A stretch of DNA of 53,651 bases, from positions 1-53,651 of the forward strand of contig CACHPL010000004.1 in NCBI GenBank assembly GCA_902581795.1, read 5' to 3'. The notes under the pieces were generated by a model, which was given only the letters and a program-made list of their open reading frames with translations, searched no databases and was not told where the DNA came from. The position numbers were made by a program, and so were the translations under genes. Below are positions 43,795 through 52,072 of the stretch, one piece after another. Source of the DNA: an uncultured Pelagibacteraceae bacterium (GTDB lineage Bacteria > Pseudomonadota > Alphaproteobacteria > Pelagibacterales > Pelagibacteraceae). Every line of letters starts with the position of its first letter. Within the stretch, counting starts at the first letter, position 1.

Positions 43795-44238
43795 TTATCT
43801 TTTAGAAAATTGGAAACTTCTTCGGGCTTTTTTATGCCCATATTTTTTTCTTTCAACTTTTCTGGAGTCTCTTGTTGTAAGTTTGTTTTTTTTTAGGACT
43901 TTTTTGTATGTTTCATCAATACTAACTAGAGCTCTTGACATTCCATGAATAATAGCTCCAGCCTGACCAGACAAACCTCCGCCTTTAACGTTGCATTTAA
44001 CATCGTATTGTCCCATAGATTTAGTTTCCTCAAGAGGTTTTGTTACGACTATTTGATGTGCGGGTCTTTTAAAATAATTCATCATTTCTTTTCCGTTAAC
44101 AAAAATTTTTCCAGACCCTTTTTTTATCCACACTCTTGCAACAGATTTTTTTCTTCTTCCTGTTGCATACTTGCTGTCTTTAAAATCAAGTTTGATTTTT
44201 TGATTCTTTTTGTTTTCTGTTAAAATTGTTTCTGACAT
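43795..44238 (-). CDS. rpsI: Ribosomal protein S9
   Basis: 147 residues, small-subunit protein near the decoding site. YATGRRKKSVARVWIKKGSG, the GGGLSGQAGAIIHGMSRAL block, LTTRDSRKVERKKYGHKKAR and the C-terminal tail RRSFQFSKR with the final Lys-Arg that reaches the P-site tRNA are conserved. A short N-terminal extension of about 18 residues precedes the core. It shares 1 bp with rplM. Confidence 0.97.
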   Translation of the reverse strand: MSETILTENKKNQKIKLDFKDSKYATGRRKKSVARVWIKKGSGKIFVNGKEMMNYFKRPAHQIVVTKPLEETKSMGQYDVKCNVKGGGLSGQAGAIIHGMSRALVSIDETYKKVLKKNKLTTRDSRKVERKKYGHKKARRSFQFSKR

Positions 44239-44699
44239 TAGTTTTTAATAAAGTTTTTTTTATTTAATTTAGAAAAATTAATTTCAATTGGGTTTTGAGA
44301 ATCATGAGGATGCTTATCTCCATAATACATTTTAAGCTTTGAAAGTTGTTTTTTTGCCAATGGTCCTCCTGGTAACATTCTTTTTACAGCAAATTTAAGG
44401 ATTTCTTGAGATTTTTTGTTTTCTCTCATTTTTAATGGCGAAGTTGATTTAATACCACCCGGATGCCCAGTGTGTTTGTAATATTTTTTGTTTTTATTTT
44501 TTTTACCTGTAAATTTAATTTTATCGATATTGGTAACTATCACAAAATCACCATTGTCTTGATTGGGATTATATTGAGATTTGTTTTTACCTCTAAGAAC
44601 AGTTGATATGTAAGCGGCAAGTCTACCTACAATTAAATTCTCACCATTAACAAGGTACCAACTATTTTTAATATCTTTTTTTTTAATAAAAGGTGTCAT
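44238..44699 (-). CDS. rplM: Ribosomal protein L13
   Basis: 153 residues, large-subunit assembly protein. WYLVNGENLIVGRLAAYIST, LRGKNKSQYNPNQDNGDFVI, KKYYKHTGHPGGIKSTSPL, AVKRMLPGGPLAKKQLSKLK and YYGDKHPHDSQNP are the family blocks. It is first of the rplM-rpsI-argC run, behind a promoter-like sequence with a perfect -35 box. Confidence 0.97.
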   Translation of the reverse strand: MTPFIKKKDIKNSWYLVNGENLIVGRLAAYISTVLRGKNKSQYNPNQDNGDFVIVTNIDKIKFTGKKNKNKKYYKHTGHPGGIKSTSPLKMRENKKSQEILKFAVKRMLPGGPLAKKQLSKLKMYYGDKHPHDSQNPIEINFSKLNKKNFIKN

Positions 44700-44711
44700 T
44701 CAAACTGTGCG

Positions 44712-44741
44712 ATAATTACAATTAATTATTTATTATGTCAA
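44712..44741 (-). promoter_or_regulatory. Promoter of rplM-rpsI
   Basis: Perfect -35 TTGACA (44736-44741) directly abutting the ctaA stop codon, 18-nt spacer, -10-like AATTAT (44712-44717). Transcription would start near 44705, giving a leader of only about 6 nt. Confidence 0.5.
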
Positions 44742-45764
44742 TTAATTTATAGATTTGTGACAGAGATAAATAGAGCTAGCCAACAATAACAGAGAGGATA
44801 ACTGGTGCAAGGAAGCGTATAAAATATTTAGACCACTTAATAAAGTCAAAATACCCATAATAACTTGAACAAAAACAAAAAATAAAAGAATACTAACTGG
44901 AAAGTATAGATCTTTTTTCTTTTTATAAAAAATATATATAGCAATAAAAATAATATAAACAGAAATTAGATAAGCTAAATTTCGATGTAGAAATTGCATT
45001 AGTGATGGATCATAAAAAATTTTACTAATTTTAATTTTATATAAATTCACATCATCAGGAAAATATCCATCATTCATTAATGGCCATGTTTGATAAATTT
45101 GACCTGCATCCAAACCAGAAACAAATGCGCCTAGTGTAACTTGAAGAAAAATTATAAAAACGAAAATTTTAATTTTTTTTTCACCAGAATATGAGTAAAA
45201 AAAGAATTTATTTTCTTTTGATAAAAAATTTAAAAAATACCAAAAGATAGTTGAAAATAAGATTAAAGCTATATTTAGATGAATTGCCAATCTAAAATGG
45301 CTTACTGTTGTGTTTTCAGTTAAACCACTTTTAACCATATACCATCCAATAAAACCCTGAAAAAGAATTAAACAAAATATAATTGATAGCTTAATATTAT
45401 ACTCTTTAGTAAAGACTTTTTTTATTAAAAAATAAATAAATGGAATAAGAAACAACAAGCCAATAAATCTTCCAAGAAGTCTGTGAAAATACTCCCAATA
45501 GTAAATGACTTTGAATTCGGACAGGGTTATGTCCTGATTCATTAAATAAAATTGTGGAATTTTTTTATATAAATCAAAAGCTTGATTCCATTGGTCTAAA
45601 TTGAATGGTGGCAAAATACCAGTAACAACGTCCCAAGTTGTAATTGATAAACCTGAGTCAGTTAACCTTGTCAGTCCGCCAACAGCTACTATGAATATTA
45701 AAGTAATTAAAAGTAAAGAAAACCAATAATTAACAAAATAGTTGTATTCTTTTTTTAAAATCAT
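44742..45764 (-). CDS. ctaA: Heme A synthase (CtaA/COX15)
   Basis: 340 residues, eight membrane helices. Converts heme O to heme A for cytochrome aa3 oxidase. The N-terminal VGGLTRLTDSGLSITTWDVV loop, YYWEYFHRLLGRFIGLLFLI with a heme-ligating His, ENTTVSHFRLAIHLNIALIL with two His, GLDAGQIYQTWPLMND and MQFLHRNLAYLISVYI with a further His are conserved. The next His is in YASLHQLSSLLLL. It diverges from the chorismate mutase gene over 36 bp, with overlapping AT-rich promoter elements between. Confidence 0.94.
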   Translation of the reverse strand: MILKKEYNYFVNYWFSLLLITLIFIVAVGGLTRLTDSGLSITTWDVVTGILPPFNLDQWNQAFDLYKKIPQFYLMNQDITLSEFKVIYYWEYFHRLLGRFIGLLFLIPFIYFLIKKVFTKEYNIKLSIIFCLILFQGFIGWYMVKSGLTENTTVSHFRLAIHLNIALILFSTIFWYFLNFLSKENKFFFYSYSGEKKIKIFVFIIFLQVTLGAFVSGLDAGQIYQTWPLMNDGYFPDDVNLYKIKISKIFYDPSLMQFLHRNLAYLISVYIIFIAIYIFYKKKKDLYFPVSILLFFVFVQVIMGILTLLSGLNILYASLHQLSSLLLLASSIYLCHKSIN

Positions 45765-45800
45765 ATTAAAATTTGTTATAATATAAATATTAAAAATTTT

Positions 45801-46100
45801 ATGATCAATTATGTCGCTATGAAAAATAAAAAATTAAGTAAAATAAGAAAGAAATTGGATACTTTAGATGACGCTTTACTGAGAATTATTAAAAAAAGGA
45901 CAAGTTTAGTAAAACAAGTATTAAAATTAAAAACATCAAAAAATCAAATAATTGATAAAAAAAGAATAAAAGTAATTTTAAAAAATATAAAAAGAAAATC
46001 TTTAAAAAAAAATATGGAACCAAAACTTTCTGAAGAGATTTGGAAAGGTATAATCAGAAGTTATATAAAATATGAATTTAAAAATTTTAAAAAAAAATAG
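45801..46100 (+). CDS. Chorismate mutase, AroQ type
   Basis: 99 residues, all-helical. Converts chorismate to prephenate for Phe/Tyr. The long helix 1 (LSKIRKKLDTLDDALLRIIK) carries the active-site Arg, a second Arg is in KKRTSLVKQVLKLK with the Lys, and IIDKKRIKVILK has the Asp and Arg of the DxxRE motif but Ile in place of Glu. A perfect TATAAT at 45777-45782 would start transcription near 45789, upstream of the ATG at 45801; an in-frame ATG at 45819 is an alternative start. It ends 1 bp from the convergent rpmG. Confidence 0.8.
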   Translation: MINYVAMKNKKLSKIRKKLDTLDDALLRIIKKRTSLVKQVLKLKTSKNQIIDKKRIKVILKNIKRKSLKKNMEPKLSEEIWKGIIRSYIKYEFKNFKKK

Positions 46101-46101
46101 G

Positions 46102-46293
46102 TTATTTGCTGTGTGGAGGAAGTTTCTTTTCAATAAAAATTTCGTGTTTTCTAGTATCAGGATTATATTTTTTTAACTTAAGTTTAATTTTAGCTTTCTC
46201 ACCCTTGGTAGGTTTTTTAACGTAATAAAAAAACGGACTGTCAGGTTTTTTTTCCGGAACCAATCTTACTTTAACTGAACTTTTTTTAGCCAT
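46102..46293 (-). CDS. rpmG: Ribosomal protein L33
   Basis: 63 residues, a little longer than the usual 55. VKVRLVPEKKPDSPFFYYVK, KLKLKKYNPDTRKHEIFIEK carry the L33 signature (FYYVKK, KYDPxxRKH). No zinc-binding cysteines, so it is the zinc-independent form. It shares 1 bp with the MerR-type gene upstream. Confidence 0.95.
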   Translation of the reverse strand: MAKKSSVKVRLVPEKKPDSPFFYYVKKPTKGEKAKIKLKLKKYNPDTRKHEIFIEKKLPPHSK

Positions 46294-46676
46294 TATTTGT
46301 TTGTTTTAATTTTATTTAAAATTAACTTAATTTTTGAAGCTCTTTTTTTTAAAGAGACTTTAAAATTTTTATTTTTTATACTCTCATCCACAGAATCGTC
46401 AAGTTTAAAAGTCTGGGTATTGAGTGCTCTTTTAGCACCTTCTATAGTAAAACGTTGTTTTTTTAAAAGTTCGTGCACTATCTTTAAAAAACTTATATCT
46501 TTATTTGAATAATATCTCCTGTTTCCTGACAAAATTTTTGGTTTTATTTGTTTAAAGTTTTTTTCCCAAAATCTCAAAGTGTGAGTATTGGCTTTATTAT
46601 TTTTTTTATTTATAAGACCAATTTCCTTAGCTGCTTCTGCAATAGTTTTATAGGCGTTTTTATCTTTTTCCGACAT
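46293..46676 (-). CDS. MerR-family transcriptional regulator
   Basis: 127 residues. The N-terminal winged helix-turn-helix is clear: YKTIAEAAKEIGL, THTLRFWEKNFKQIKPKILS, GNRRYYSNKDISFLKIVHEL and LLKKQRFTIEGAKRALN. The remaining 50 residues are basic with no recognisable effector domain and no metal-binding cysteines. MerR genes of this type usually lie just after ihfA in alphaproteobacteria; here it lies instead between bamE and rpmG. It overlaps bamE by 17 bp. Its targets are unknown. Confidence 0.88.
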   Translation of the reverse strand: MSEKDKNAYKTIAEAAKEIGLINKKNNKANTHTLRFWEKNFKQIKPKILSGNRRYYSNKDISFLKIVHELLKKQRFTIEGAKRALNTQTFKLDDSVDESIKNKNFKVSLKKRASKIKLILNKIKTNK

Positions 46677-47136
46677 TGCTGTACATTTTGTTTCTTAAAC
46701 TAGTAAGAAATGACTGAAGAAAGCTGCCTTTTTTAACTGCATTTTCTGTTTTTGCTTCAGCAAACTTGTATTCATTCATTTTGGTTTTATCATAAAAAAT
46801 TTTTTCATCTAAAATGCCGTAATCATTAAACTTTAAAACTAAAACATTATTATTTAGCAGAACGTTTCTGCCTAACTTGAGCATTTTACCACGTGTTCTA
46901 GTTCGCTCGATATAAATCCATGTATTTTCTTCTTTCATAGATTTTGAATGTGGTTGTCCCAATATTTTAATCACATCGTTAGTATTAGTATTTTGAATCT
47001 CAAGTAAATTAGCCCTATTTTCTAGGTAGAATATTCCATGTGTCTTTAACACTCTGTCCCTTTGACAATGGGTTAATATAATAGATAAAAATAGTATAAT
47101 AAAAAAATTAAAATGTTTGCTACTTATAAAAGACAT
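46660..47136 (-). CDS. bamE: Outer-membrane assembly lipoprotein BamE (SmpA/OmlA)
   Basis: 158 residues. The signal FNFFIILFLSIILTHCQ gives a lipidated Cys24. The BamE domain is visible in ANLLEIQNTNTNDVIKILGQ (the xIxxGxTxxxVxxxLGxP equivalent), PHSKSMKEENTWIYIERTRT and VLVLKFNDYGILDEKIFYD. It helps the BAM complex insert beta-barrel proteins. Its start overlaps, head to head, the start of the divergent CBP3 gene by 24 bp. No later Met is available before the signal peptide, so the overlap looks real. Confidence 0.9.
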   Translation of the reverse strand: MSFISSKHFNFFIILFLSIILTHCQRDRVLKTHGIFYLENRANLLEIQNTNTNDVIKILGQPHSKSMKEENTWIYIERTRTRGKMLKLGRNVLLNNNVLVLKFNDYGILDEKIFYDKTKMNEYKFAEAKTENAVKKGSFLQSFLTSLRNKMYSNVGKR

Positions 47137-47604
47137 AACAATCCACTTTACAATAAATTAGTTGAATTATCACGTAATAAATTTTTTTACGAGGAGATTA
47201 GACTTTCAGATGACTTTGAAAGTAGAATTTTGTTGATTTTTTTTCACCTCGCTACAATATTTCAAATAAGTAAAGATGCAAAAAATAAGAAAAAATCTCA
47301 AGAGATTTTTGATAATGTTTTTTTGAATATTGAGTACCATATTAGGGAACTTGGTTATGGCGATGTAGCAGTTAACAAAAAAATGAAAACATTAAGTAAA
47401 ATTTTTTTTGACATATTAGTCAAGCTTGATAAAGATGAAAATGCAAATGACATTATAAAAAAATACTTCTTTGATATAAAAAATTACGATGATAAAAAAA
47501 TCAAGAAATTAGCTGATTATTTCGTAAAATTTAAAGATTTTTGTTTTGATTTAGATGTGAATAATATGCTAAATGGTTCTATAAACTTTATATATAAGAA
47601 TTAA
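47113..47604 (+). CDS. Ubiquinol-cytochrome c chaperone CBP3-family protein
   Basis: 163 residues. Family features: [40 protein letters not shown], the [20 protein letters not shown] helix and [20 protein letters not shown]. In mitochondria CBP3 binds newly made cytochrome b during bc1 complex assembly; the bacterial homologue is presumed to have a related role. It starts inside the divergent bamE gene (24-bp overlap) and ends 1 bp before rpmF. Confidence 0.9.
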   Translation: MFATYKRHNNPLYNKLVELSRNKFFYEEIRLSDDFESRILLIFFHLATIFQISKDAKNKKKSQEIFDNVFLNIEYHIRELGYGDVAVNKKMKTLSKIFFDILVKLDKDENANDIIKKYFFDIKNYDDKKIKKLADYFVKFKDFCFDLDVNNMLNGSINFIYKN

Positions 47605-47605
47605 A

Positions 47606-47779
47606 ATGGCTGTACCAAAACGGAAAACATCTAAATCAAGAAGAGATAAAAGGAGATCTCATCATGCTATAACAAGAACAAATGTTATAGAGGACAAAAA
47701 ATCTGGTGAGTACAGATTATCACATCATATCGATCTTAAATCCGGAACTTACAACGGAAGAAAAATTTTAGATAAATAA
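47606..47779 (+). CDS. rpmF: Ribosomal protein L32
   Basis: 57 residues, start [20 protein letters not shown], the unmistakable L32 N-terminus, ending [12 protein letters not shown]. No zinc cysteines. It lies 1 bp after the CBP3 gene and 25 bp before plsX, the usual rpmF-plsX pairing. DUF177 (YceD), which commonly lies between CBP3 and rpmF in related bacteria, is absent. Confidence 0.97.
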   Translation: MAVPKRKTSKSRRDKRRSHHAITRTNVIEDKKSGEYRLSHHIDLKSGTYNGRKILDK

Positions 47780-47804
47780 TTTAGTTTTAAGACCAAATTT
47801 AAGA

Positions 47805-48851
47805 ATGAAAGAAAAGATTAAAATTTCAATAGATTTAATGGGTGGGGACAACGCGCCTGATAAAACTATCTCGGGGATCAACTTATTTTTAAAAAGAAAT
47901 AAAAACATAAATGATTGTTTTTTTTACTTATTTGGAGATGAAAATATAGTAAAAAAAAAAATTGAAGACTCAAATTATCTAAATGATAATTATAAATTAA
48001 TTGATACTAAAATTATAGTTACTAACGAGCTTTCAGCTTTATCGGCTCTAAAGAAAGGCAAAGGTTCAAGTATGTGGGAAAGCATCAGCTCACAAAATTC
48101 TATAAATGCAGATGTTACATTGTCCGCTGGTAACACTGGCGTTCTTTTAGTTATGTCTAAATTGATTTTAAAAACTATGGAGGGTATAGGCAAACCTGCT
48201 TTGGCTGGTTTATGGCCGAGTAATGATGGATCAAATATAGTTCTTGATTTGGGTGCGAATGTTGAGTGCAATGATAAAAATTTAGTTGATTTTTCAGAAA
48301 TGGGATCTGCCTTACACAAATCATTATTTCCTGAAAAAAAAGCAAAAGTTGCCTTATTAAATATTGGATCTGAAGAATTAAAAGGAACAGAAACTCTTAA
48401 GAATGCATATACAAAACTCAAAATATTAGATGGTTTAGGTGATTTTAAATTTAACGGATATATTGAGGGTAATCAAATTACCTCATCGGACTCAAATGTA
48501 ATAGTTACTGACGGTTTTACTGGGAATGTTGCTTTAAAGACAGCCGAAGGTGTAGCAAATTTTTTAACTAAAAATTTAAAAAAATCATTGTCAGAAAATA
48601 TTTTTTCAAAACTTTCAATTTTATTTTCGTATTTTTCATTAAAAAAATTTAAAGATAAACTTGATCCTCGAAAATATAATGGAGCTATTTTTTTAGGATT
48701 GAATGGACCTGTAGTAAAAAGTCACGGAGGTATAGACGCCCTTGGTTTCTCTTACTCAATAGAATTATCATATAAGATAGCTAAAGGTAACTTAATAAAT
48801 ATAATCAAAAATAATTTAGAGAATATTAAAAAAATTAATGAAAAGGGATAA
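47805..48851 (+). CDS. plsX: Phosphate acyltransferase PlsX
   Basis: 348 residues. Makes acyl-phosphate from acyl-ACP for phospholipid synthesis; peripheral membrane enzyme. The start KIKISIDLMGGDNAPDKTIS, SALSALKKGKGSSMWESISS, SAGNTGVLLVMSKLILKTM, IVLDLGANVECNDKNLVDFS, ALLNIGSEELKGTE, VIVTDGFTGNVALKTAEGV and GAIFLGLNGPVVKSHGG are the family signatures. It overlaps ihfA by 14 bp. The usual next gene, fabH, is not present. Confidence 0.96.
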   Translation: MKEKIKISIDLMGGDNAPDKTISGINLFLKRNKNINDCFFYLFGDENIVKKKIEDSNYLNDNYKLIDTKIIVTNELSALSALKKGKGSSMWESISSQNSINADVTLSAGNTGVLLVMSKLILKTMEGIGKPALAGLWPSNDGSNIVLDLGANVECNDKNLVDFSEMGSALHKSLFPEKKAKVALLNIGSEELKGTETLKNAYTKLKILDGLGDFKFNGYIEGNQITSSDSNVIVTDGFTGNVALKTAEGVANFLTKNLKKSLSENIFSKLSILFSYFSLKKFKDKLDPRKYNGAIFLGLNGPVVKSHGGIDALGFSYSIELSYKIAKGNLINIIKNNLENIKKINEKG

Positions 48852-49137
48852 TATATCAAAAGATAGACTTGTAGAAAAAATCTATACAGATATTGGAATT
48901 CCTAAAAACTTCTCAAAAAAAATAATAGATTTTTTTTTAGATACTGTTATTGAAGGATTGCAAGAAGATCAGAACGTTAAACTTTCAGGCTTTGGAACAT
49001 TTAAAATTTTAAATAAAAGAGAAAGGGTGGGAAGGAACCCTAAGACTAAAATAGAGTATACTATAAATGCAAGAAAAGTTGTGTCTTTTTACCCTTCAAA
49101 AATATTAAAAAAAAAATTAATGCGAAATAACAGCTAG
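48838..49137 (+). CDS. ihfA: Integration host factor alpha subunit
   Basis: 99 residues, DNA-bending HU/IHF family. [20 protein letters not shown], the beta-arm preceding [20 protein letters not shown], and the C-terminal [14 protein letters not shown] match IhfA; the arm-tip Pro lies in GRNPKT. It starts inside the end of plsX (14 bp) and its last 21 bp are antisense to the 3' end of hppA, so no terminator can lie between. Confidence 0.94.
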   Translation: MKRDNISKDRLVEKIYTDIGIPKNFSKKIIDFFLDTVIEGLQEDQNVKLSGFGTFKILNKRERVGRNPKTKIEYTINARKVVSFYPSKILKKKLMRNNS

Positions 49138-51207
49138 CAACAATAACGCAACGATATTTGTGATTTTAATCATGGGGTTTACTGCTGGACCAGCTGTATC
49201 TTTATATGGGTCACCAACTGTATCACCTGTTACGGCAGCCTTGTGTGACTCGGAACCTTTTCCTCCATAATTTCCATCTTCGATAAATTTTTTAGCATTA
49301 TCCCATGCGCCACCGCCTGCTGTCATTGAAATAGCCACAAACAATCCTGTTACAATAACACCTAATAACATAGCTCCAACTGAAGATAATGCTGCTTCTA
49401 AACCTCCAATAAAATAAATAATAAAATATAAAACAATTGGAGAAAGAACGGGCAAAAGTGACGGCACTATCATTTCTTTTATTGCTGCCTTTGTTAATAA
49501 GTCAACCAACCTTCCGTAATCAGGTTTTCTTTTACCTTTCATGATACCTGGGATTTTTTTAAATTGTCTTCTAACTTCCACTACAACTGCTCCACCTGCG
49601 CGACCAACTGCCTGCATACCCATAGATCCAAATAAATAAGGCAACATACCACCAACTAAAAGACCTATAACAACAAATGGATTTGACAAATCAAAACTAA
49701 CATTTATTCCTTCAAGTTTAGAACCAGAAACTGTTGAAAAAAACTTGATGTCTTCGGTGTAAGCAGCGAATAATACAAGAGCTCCTAGACCAGCAGAACC
49801 TATTGCGTAACCTTTTGTAACAGCTTTAGTGGTATTGCCAACAGCATCTAAAGCATCGGTGGTCTTTCTGACATTTTTTGGTAATTTTGACATTTCAGCA
49901 ATACCTCCGGCATTATCAGTTACAGGTCCATATGCATCTAAAGCTACAACCATTCCCGTAAGTGCCAACATTGCAGTGACAGCTATTGCAATACCAAATA
50001 ATCCAGCTAGTTGATTTGTAATAATTATTCCAGCTACTATAATTAAAGCGGGTAACGCAGTAGCTTCCATTGAAACCGCTAATCCTTGAATGACATTGGT
50101 TCCGTGACCCGTGGTTGATGATTTAGCTACACTCTTTACAGGTCTATAATTTGTTCCAGTATAATATTCTGTAACCCAAATTATTAAGCCAGTTACCGCT
50201 AACCCCACAACGCCACAGTAATATAAGTCTAATCCAGTAAAACCTTTGTCATCAACTTTAAATATGCTTTCCAAACCAATAATGTTTGAAGTAATCGGGT
50301 AAAGTAAAATTAAAGAAATTAGTGCGGTAACAATAAAACCCTTATAAAGAGCTCCCATGATATTTTTACTATTACCAAGCCTCACAAAAAAAGTTCCGGC
50401 TATAGACGCAACTATACAGCCTCCGCCAATTGCTAACGGGTAAATCATTAAACTCAAATTATCTTGAAAAAATATTGAAGCCAAAACCATAGTAGCAACT
50501 ATTGTTACTGCATAAGTTTCGAATAAATCTGCCGCCATACCTGCACAATCACCAACATTATCACCGACATTGTCAGCAATAACAGCTGGATTCCTCGGGT
50601 CATCTTCCGGTATTCCTGCCTCTACTTTTCCAACAAGATCAGCTCCTACATCCGCTCCCTTGGTAAAAATTCCGCCACCAAGTCTAGCGAAAATAGAAAT
50701 AAGAGATGCTCCAAAACCCAAGGCTATTAAAGCATTAATCAACTCTCTGCTTTCAACATTTAAAGATAATAGAATCCAATAGTAAATTGAAATTGACAAT
50801 AAAGCCAAACCCGCAACTAATAGACCGGTAATAGCGCCAGATTTAAAAGCCATAGTTAATCCCTTTTGCAAACTTGTTCTTGATGCTTCTGCAGTTCTAA
50901 CGTTAGCTTGGACAGAAATTAGCATACCAACATATCCCGCAACTCCAGATAATAAAGCTCCAATGAAATAACCAAGACCAACAAGTAAGCTGAAAAAATA
51001 ACTTATAATTATTAAAACTATTACACCAACAATAGCTATAGTTTTATATTGTCTATCTAAGTAAGCTTTTGCGCCAATTTGAATAGCTTCAGCAATCTCT
51101 TGCATTTTAGCGTTACCAGGACTTGAGGACATAATTTGAGTGCTTAAGAAGTAACTATAAGCAACTGCTAATAAGCCTGCAAAAATAATTAAGTATAAAT
51201 TTTCCAA
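49117..51207 (-). CDS. hppA: Membrane-bound proton-pumping pyrophosphatase, K+-independent type
   Basis: 696 residues, about 16 helices. Hydrolyses PPi while pumping H+. The substrate loop [20 protein letters not shown] and [20 protein letters not shown], the second acidic cluster [19 protein letters not shown] and the C-terminal [14 protein letters not shown] and [18 protein letters not shown] are intact. The K+-dependence site reads [14 protein letters not shown], with Lys instead of the Ala of K+-dependent enzymes, so K+ should not be required. The start codon is TTG, supported by GGGAG 7 nt upstream. Pyrophosphate-driven pumping is common in light- or energy-limited oligotrophs. Confidence 0.96.
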   Translation of the reverse strand: MENLYLIIFAGLLAVAYSYFLSTQIMSSSPGNAKMQEIAEAIQIGAKAYLDRQYKTIAIVGVIVLIIISYFFSLLVGLGYFIGALLSGVAGYVGMLISVQANVRTAEASRTSLQKGLTMAFKSGAITGLLVAGLALLSISIYYWILLSLNVESRELINALIALGFGASLISIFARLGGGIFTKGADVGADLVGKVEAGIPEDDPRNPAVIADNVGDNVGDCAGMAADLFETYAVTIVATMVLASIFFQDNLSLMIYPLAIGGGCIVASIAGTFFVRLGNSKNIMGALYKGFIVTALISLILLYPITSNIIGLESIFKVDDKGFTGLDLYYCGVVGLAVTGLIIWVTEYYTGTNYRPVKSVAKSSTTGHGTNVIQGLAVSMEATALPALIIVAGIIITNQLAGLFGIAIAVTAMLALTGMVVALDAYGPVTDNAGGIAEMSKLPKNVRKTTDALDAVGNTTKAVTKGYAIGSAGLGALVLFAAYTEDIKFFSTVSGSKLEGINVSFDLSNPFVVIGLLVGGMLPYLFGSMGMQAVGRAGGAVVVEVRRQFKKIPGIMKGKRKPDYGRLVDLLTKAAIKEMIVPSLLPVLSPIVLYFIIYFIGGLEAALSSVGAMLLGVIVTGLFVAISMTAGGGAWDNAKKFIEDGNYGGKGSESHKAAVTGDTVGDPYKDTAGPAVNPMIKITNIVALLLLAVISH

Positions 51208-51272
51208 TGATTTTCTCCCTTAAGATTGATAAAAACAGGAAATTGCCAAAAAAAAGAATAAAAGGCAAGAAA

Positions 51273-51674
51273 TTATTCTTCGTTTTTTCTTACATTTTTC
51301 GAAACTTTGTCTAAAATTGCATTCAGATACCCTTTGTGAGCAGTTTCTAAAAAGAAATCTGAGATTTTGACATATTCACTTAAAATCGCTTTTATTGGGG
51401 TCTTGTGACTAAATACCAGTTCAAATGTGGCCGATAGAATCATTAATTTTAAAATTAAGTCAGTTCTAGATGGATTAAATTCTTTTTCTAAAATTATTTT
51501 TAATTTTTCTAAAAGAAACTCTTCTCTCTCGATGGTTCCCAAAACTGTATCTTTGATAAACTTTTTATATCTATTTTTTGGATATGATATTTCTGATTCT
51601 TTGTTGAGAAAATATCCATAAAGTTTTTGTATAACAATAATCCTCGGATTAATATTTATATTATCCTTGAGCAT
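51273..51674 (-). CDS. nusB: Transcription antitermination factor NusB
   Basis: 133 residues, all-helical RNA-binding factor of rRNA antitermination. IVIQKLYGYFLNKES, the central FIKDTVLGTIEREEFLLEKL, LDLILKLMILSATFEL-like helix (RTDLILKLMILSATFELVFS), KTPIKAILSEYVKISDFFLE and KGYLNAILDKVSKNVR are characteristic. It shares 1 bp with ribH, the usual rib-nusB arrangement. Confidence 0.92.
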   Translation of the reverse strand: MLKDNININPRIIVIQKLYGYFLNKESEISYPKNRYKKFIKDTVLGTIEREEFLLEKLKIILEKEFNPSRTDLILKLMILSATFELVFSHKTPIKAILSEYVKISDFFLETAHKGYLNAILDKVSKNVRKNEE

Positions 51675-52072
51675 TAGGTATCAATTTTAAGAACTTCATA
51701 TACTGCTTTTGCCGCTTCTTTTCCACGATTATATCTTTTATAAGATTGTTTTTTATTAAACAATGTAAGTATAGAATTTCCTATTGGTTTTTTTTCTTTA
51801 ATTGATATTTTCATAATCCCATTTGTTATGGCTTTAGAAATTAAATCAAAATTATGTGTTTCTCCTTTTATAACGCATCCAATTGCAATAAAACCATCAT
51901 ATTTTTTTACCAATTTAGATATAGAAACAGGTATCTCAAAAGCACCGGGGACTTTAACTAGATGAACTTTTTTTAAATTTAGTTTTTTTAACTCTTTTAT
52001 CGCACTACTATATAATTTAGAAGTGACTTGATAGTTGTAGGTTGATAATACTATACAGACTTTTTTTTTCAT
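51674..52072 (-). CDS. ribH: 6,7-Dimethyl-8-ribityllumazine synthase
   Basis: 132 residues. Condenses the dihydroxybutanone phosphate made by RibB with the ribityl-pyrimidine; forms an icosahedral or pentameric shell. VKVPGAFEIPVSISKLVKKY, FIAIGCVIKGETHNFDLISK with the catalytic His, and NGIMKISIKEKKPIGNSIL are the signatures. The usual GxLT end of the last block reads GNSILT. It overlaps ribB by 4 bp. Confidence 0.95.
   Translation of the reverse strand: MKKKVCIVLSTYNYQVTSKLYSSAIKELKKLNLKKVHLVKVPGAFEIPVSISKLVKKYDGFIAIGCVIKGETHNFDLISKAITNGIMKISIKEKKPIGNSILTLFNKKQSYKRYNRGKEAAKAVYEVLKIDT

Noticed and set aside
47990-48421. 143-codon open frame antisense to plsX
   Set aside because: Shadow of a well-conserved gene.
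51241-51268. Stem TTGCC/GGCAA downstream of nusB as terminator
   Set aside because: Five pairs with a loop of about 16 nt; too weak to call.
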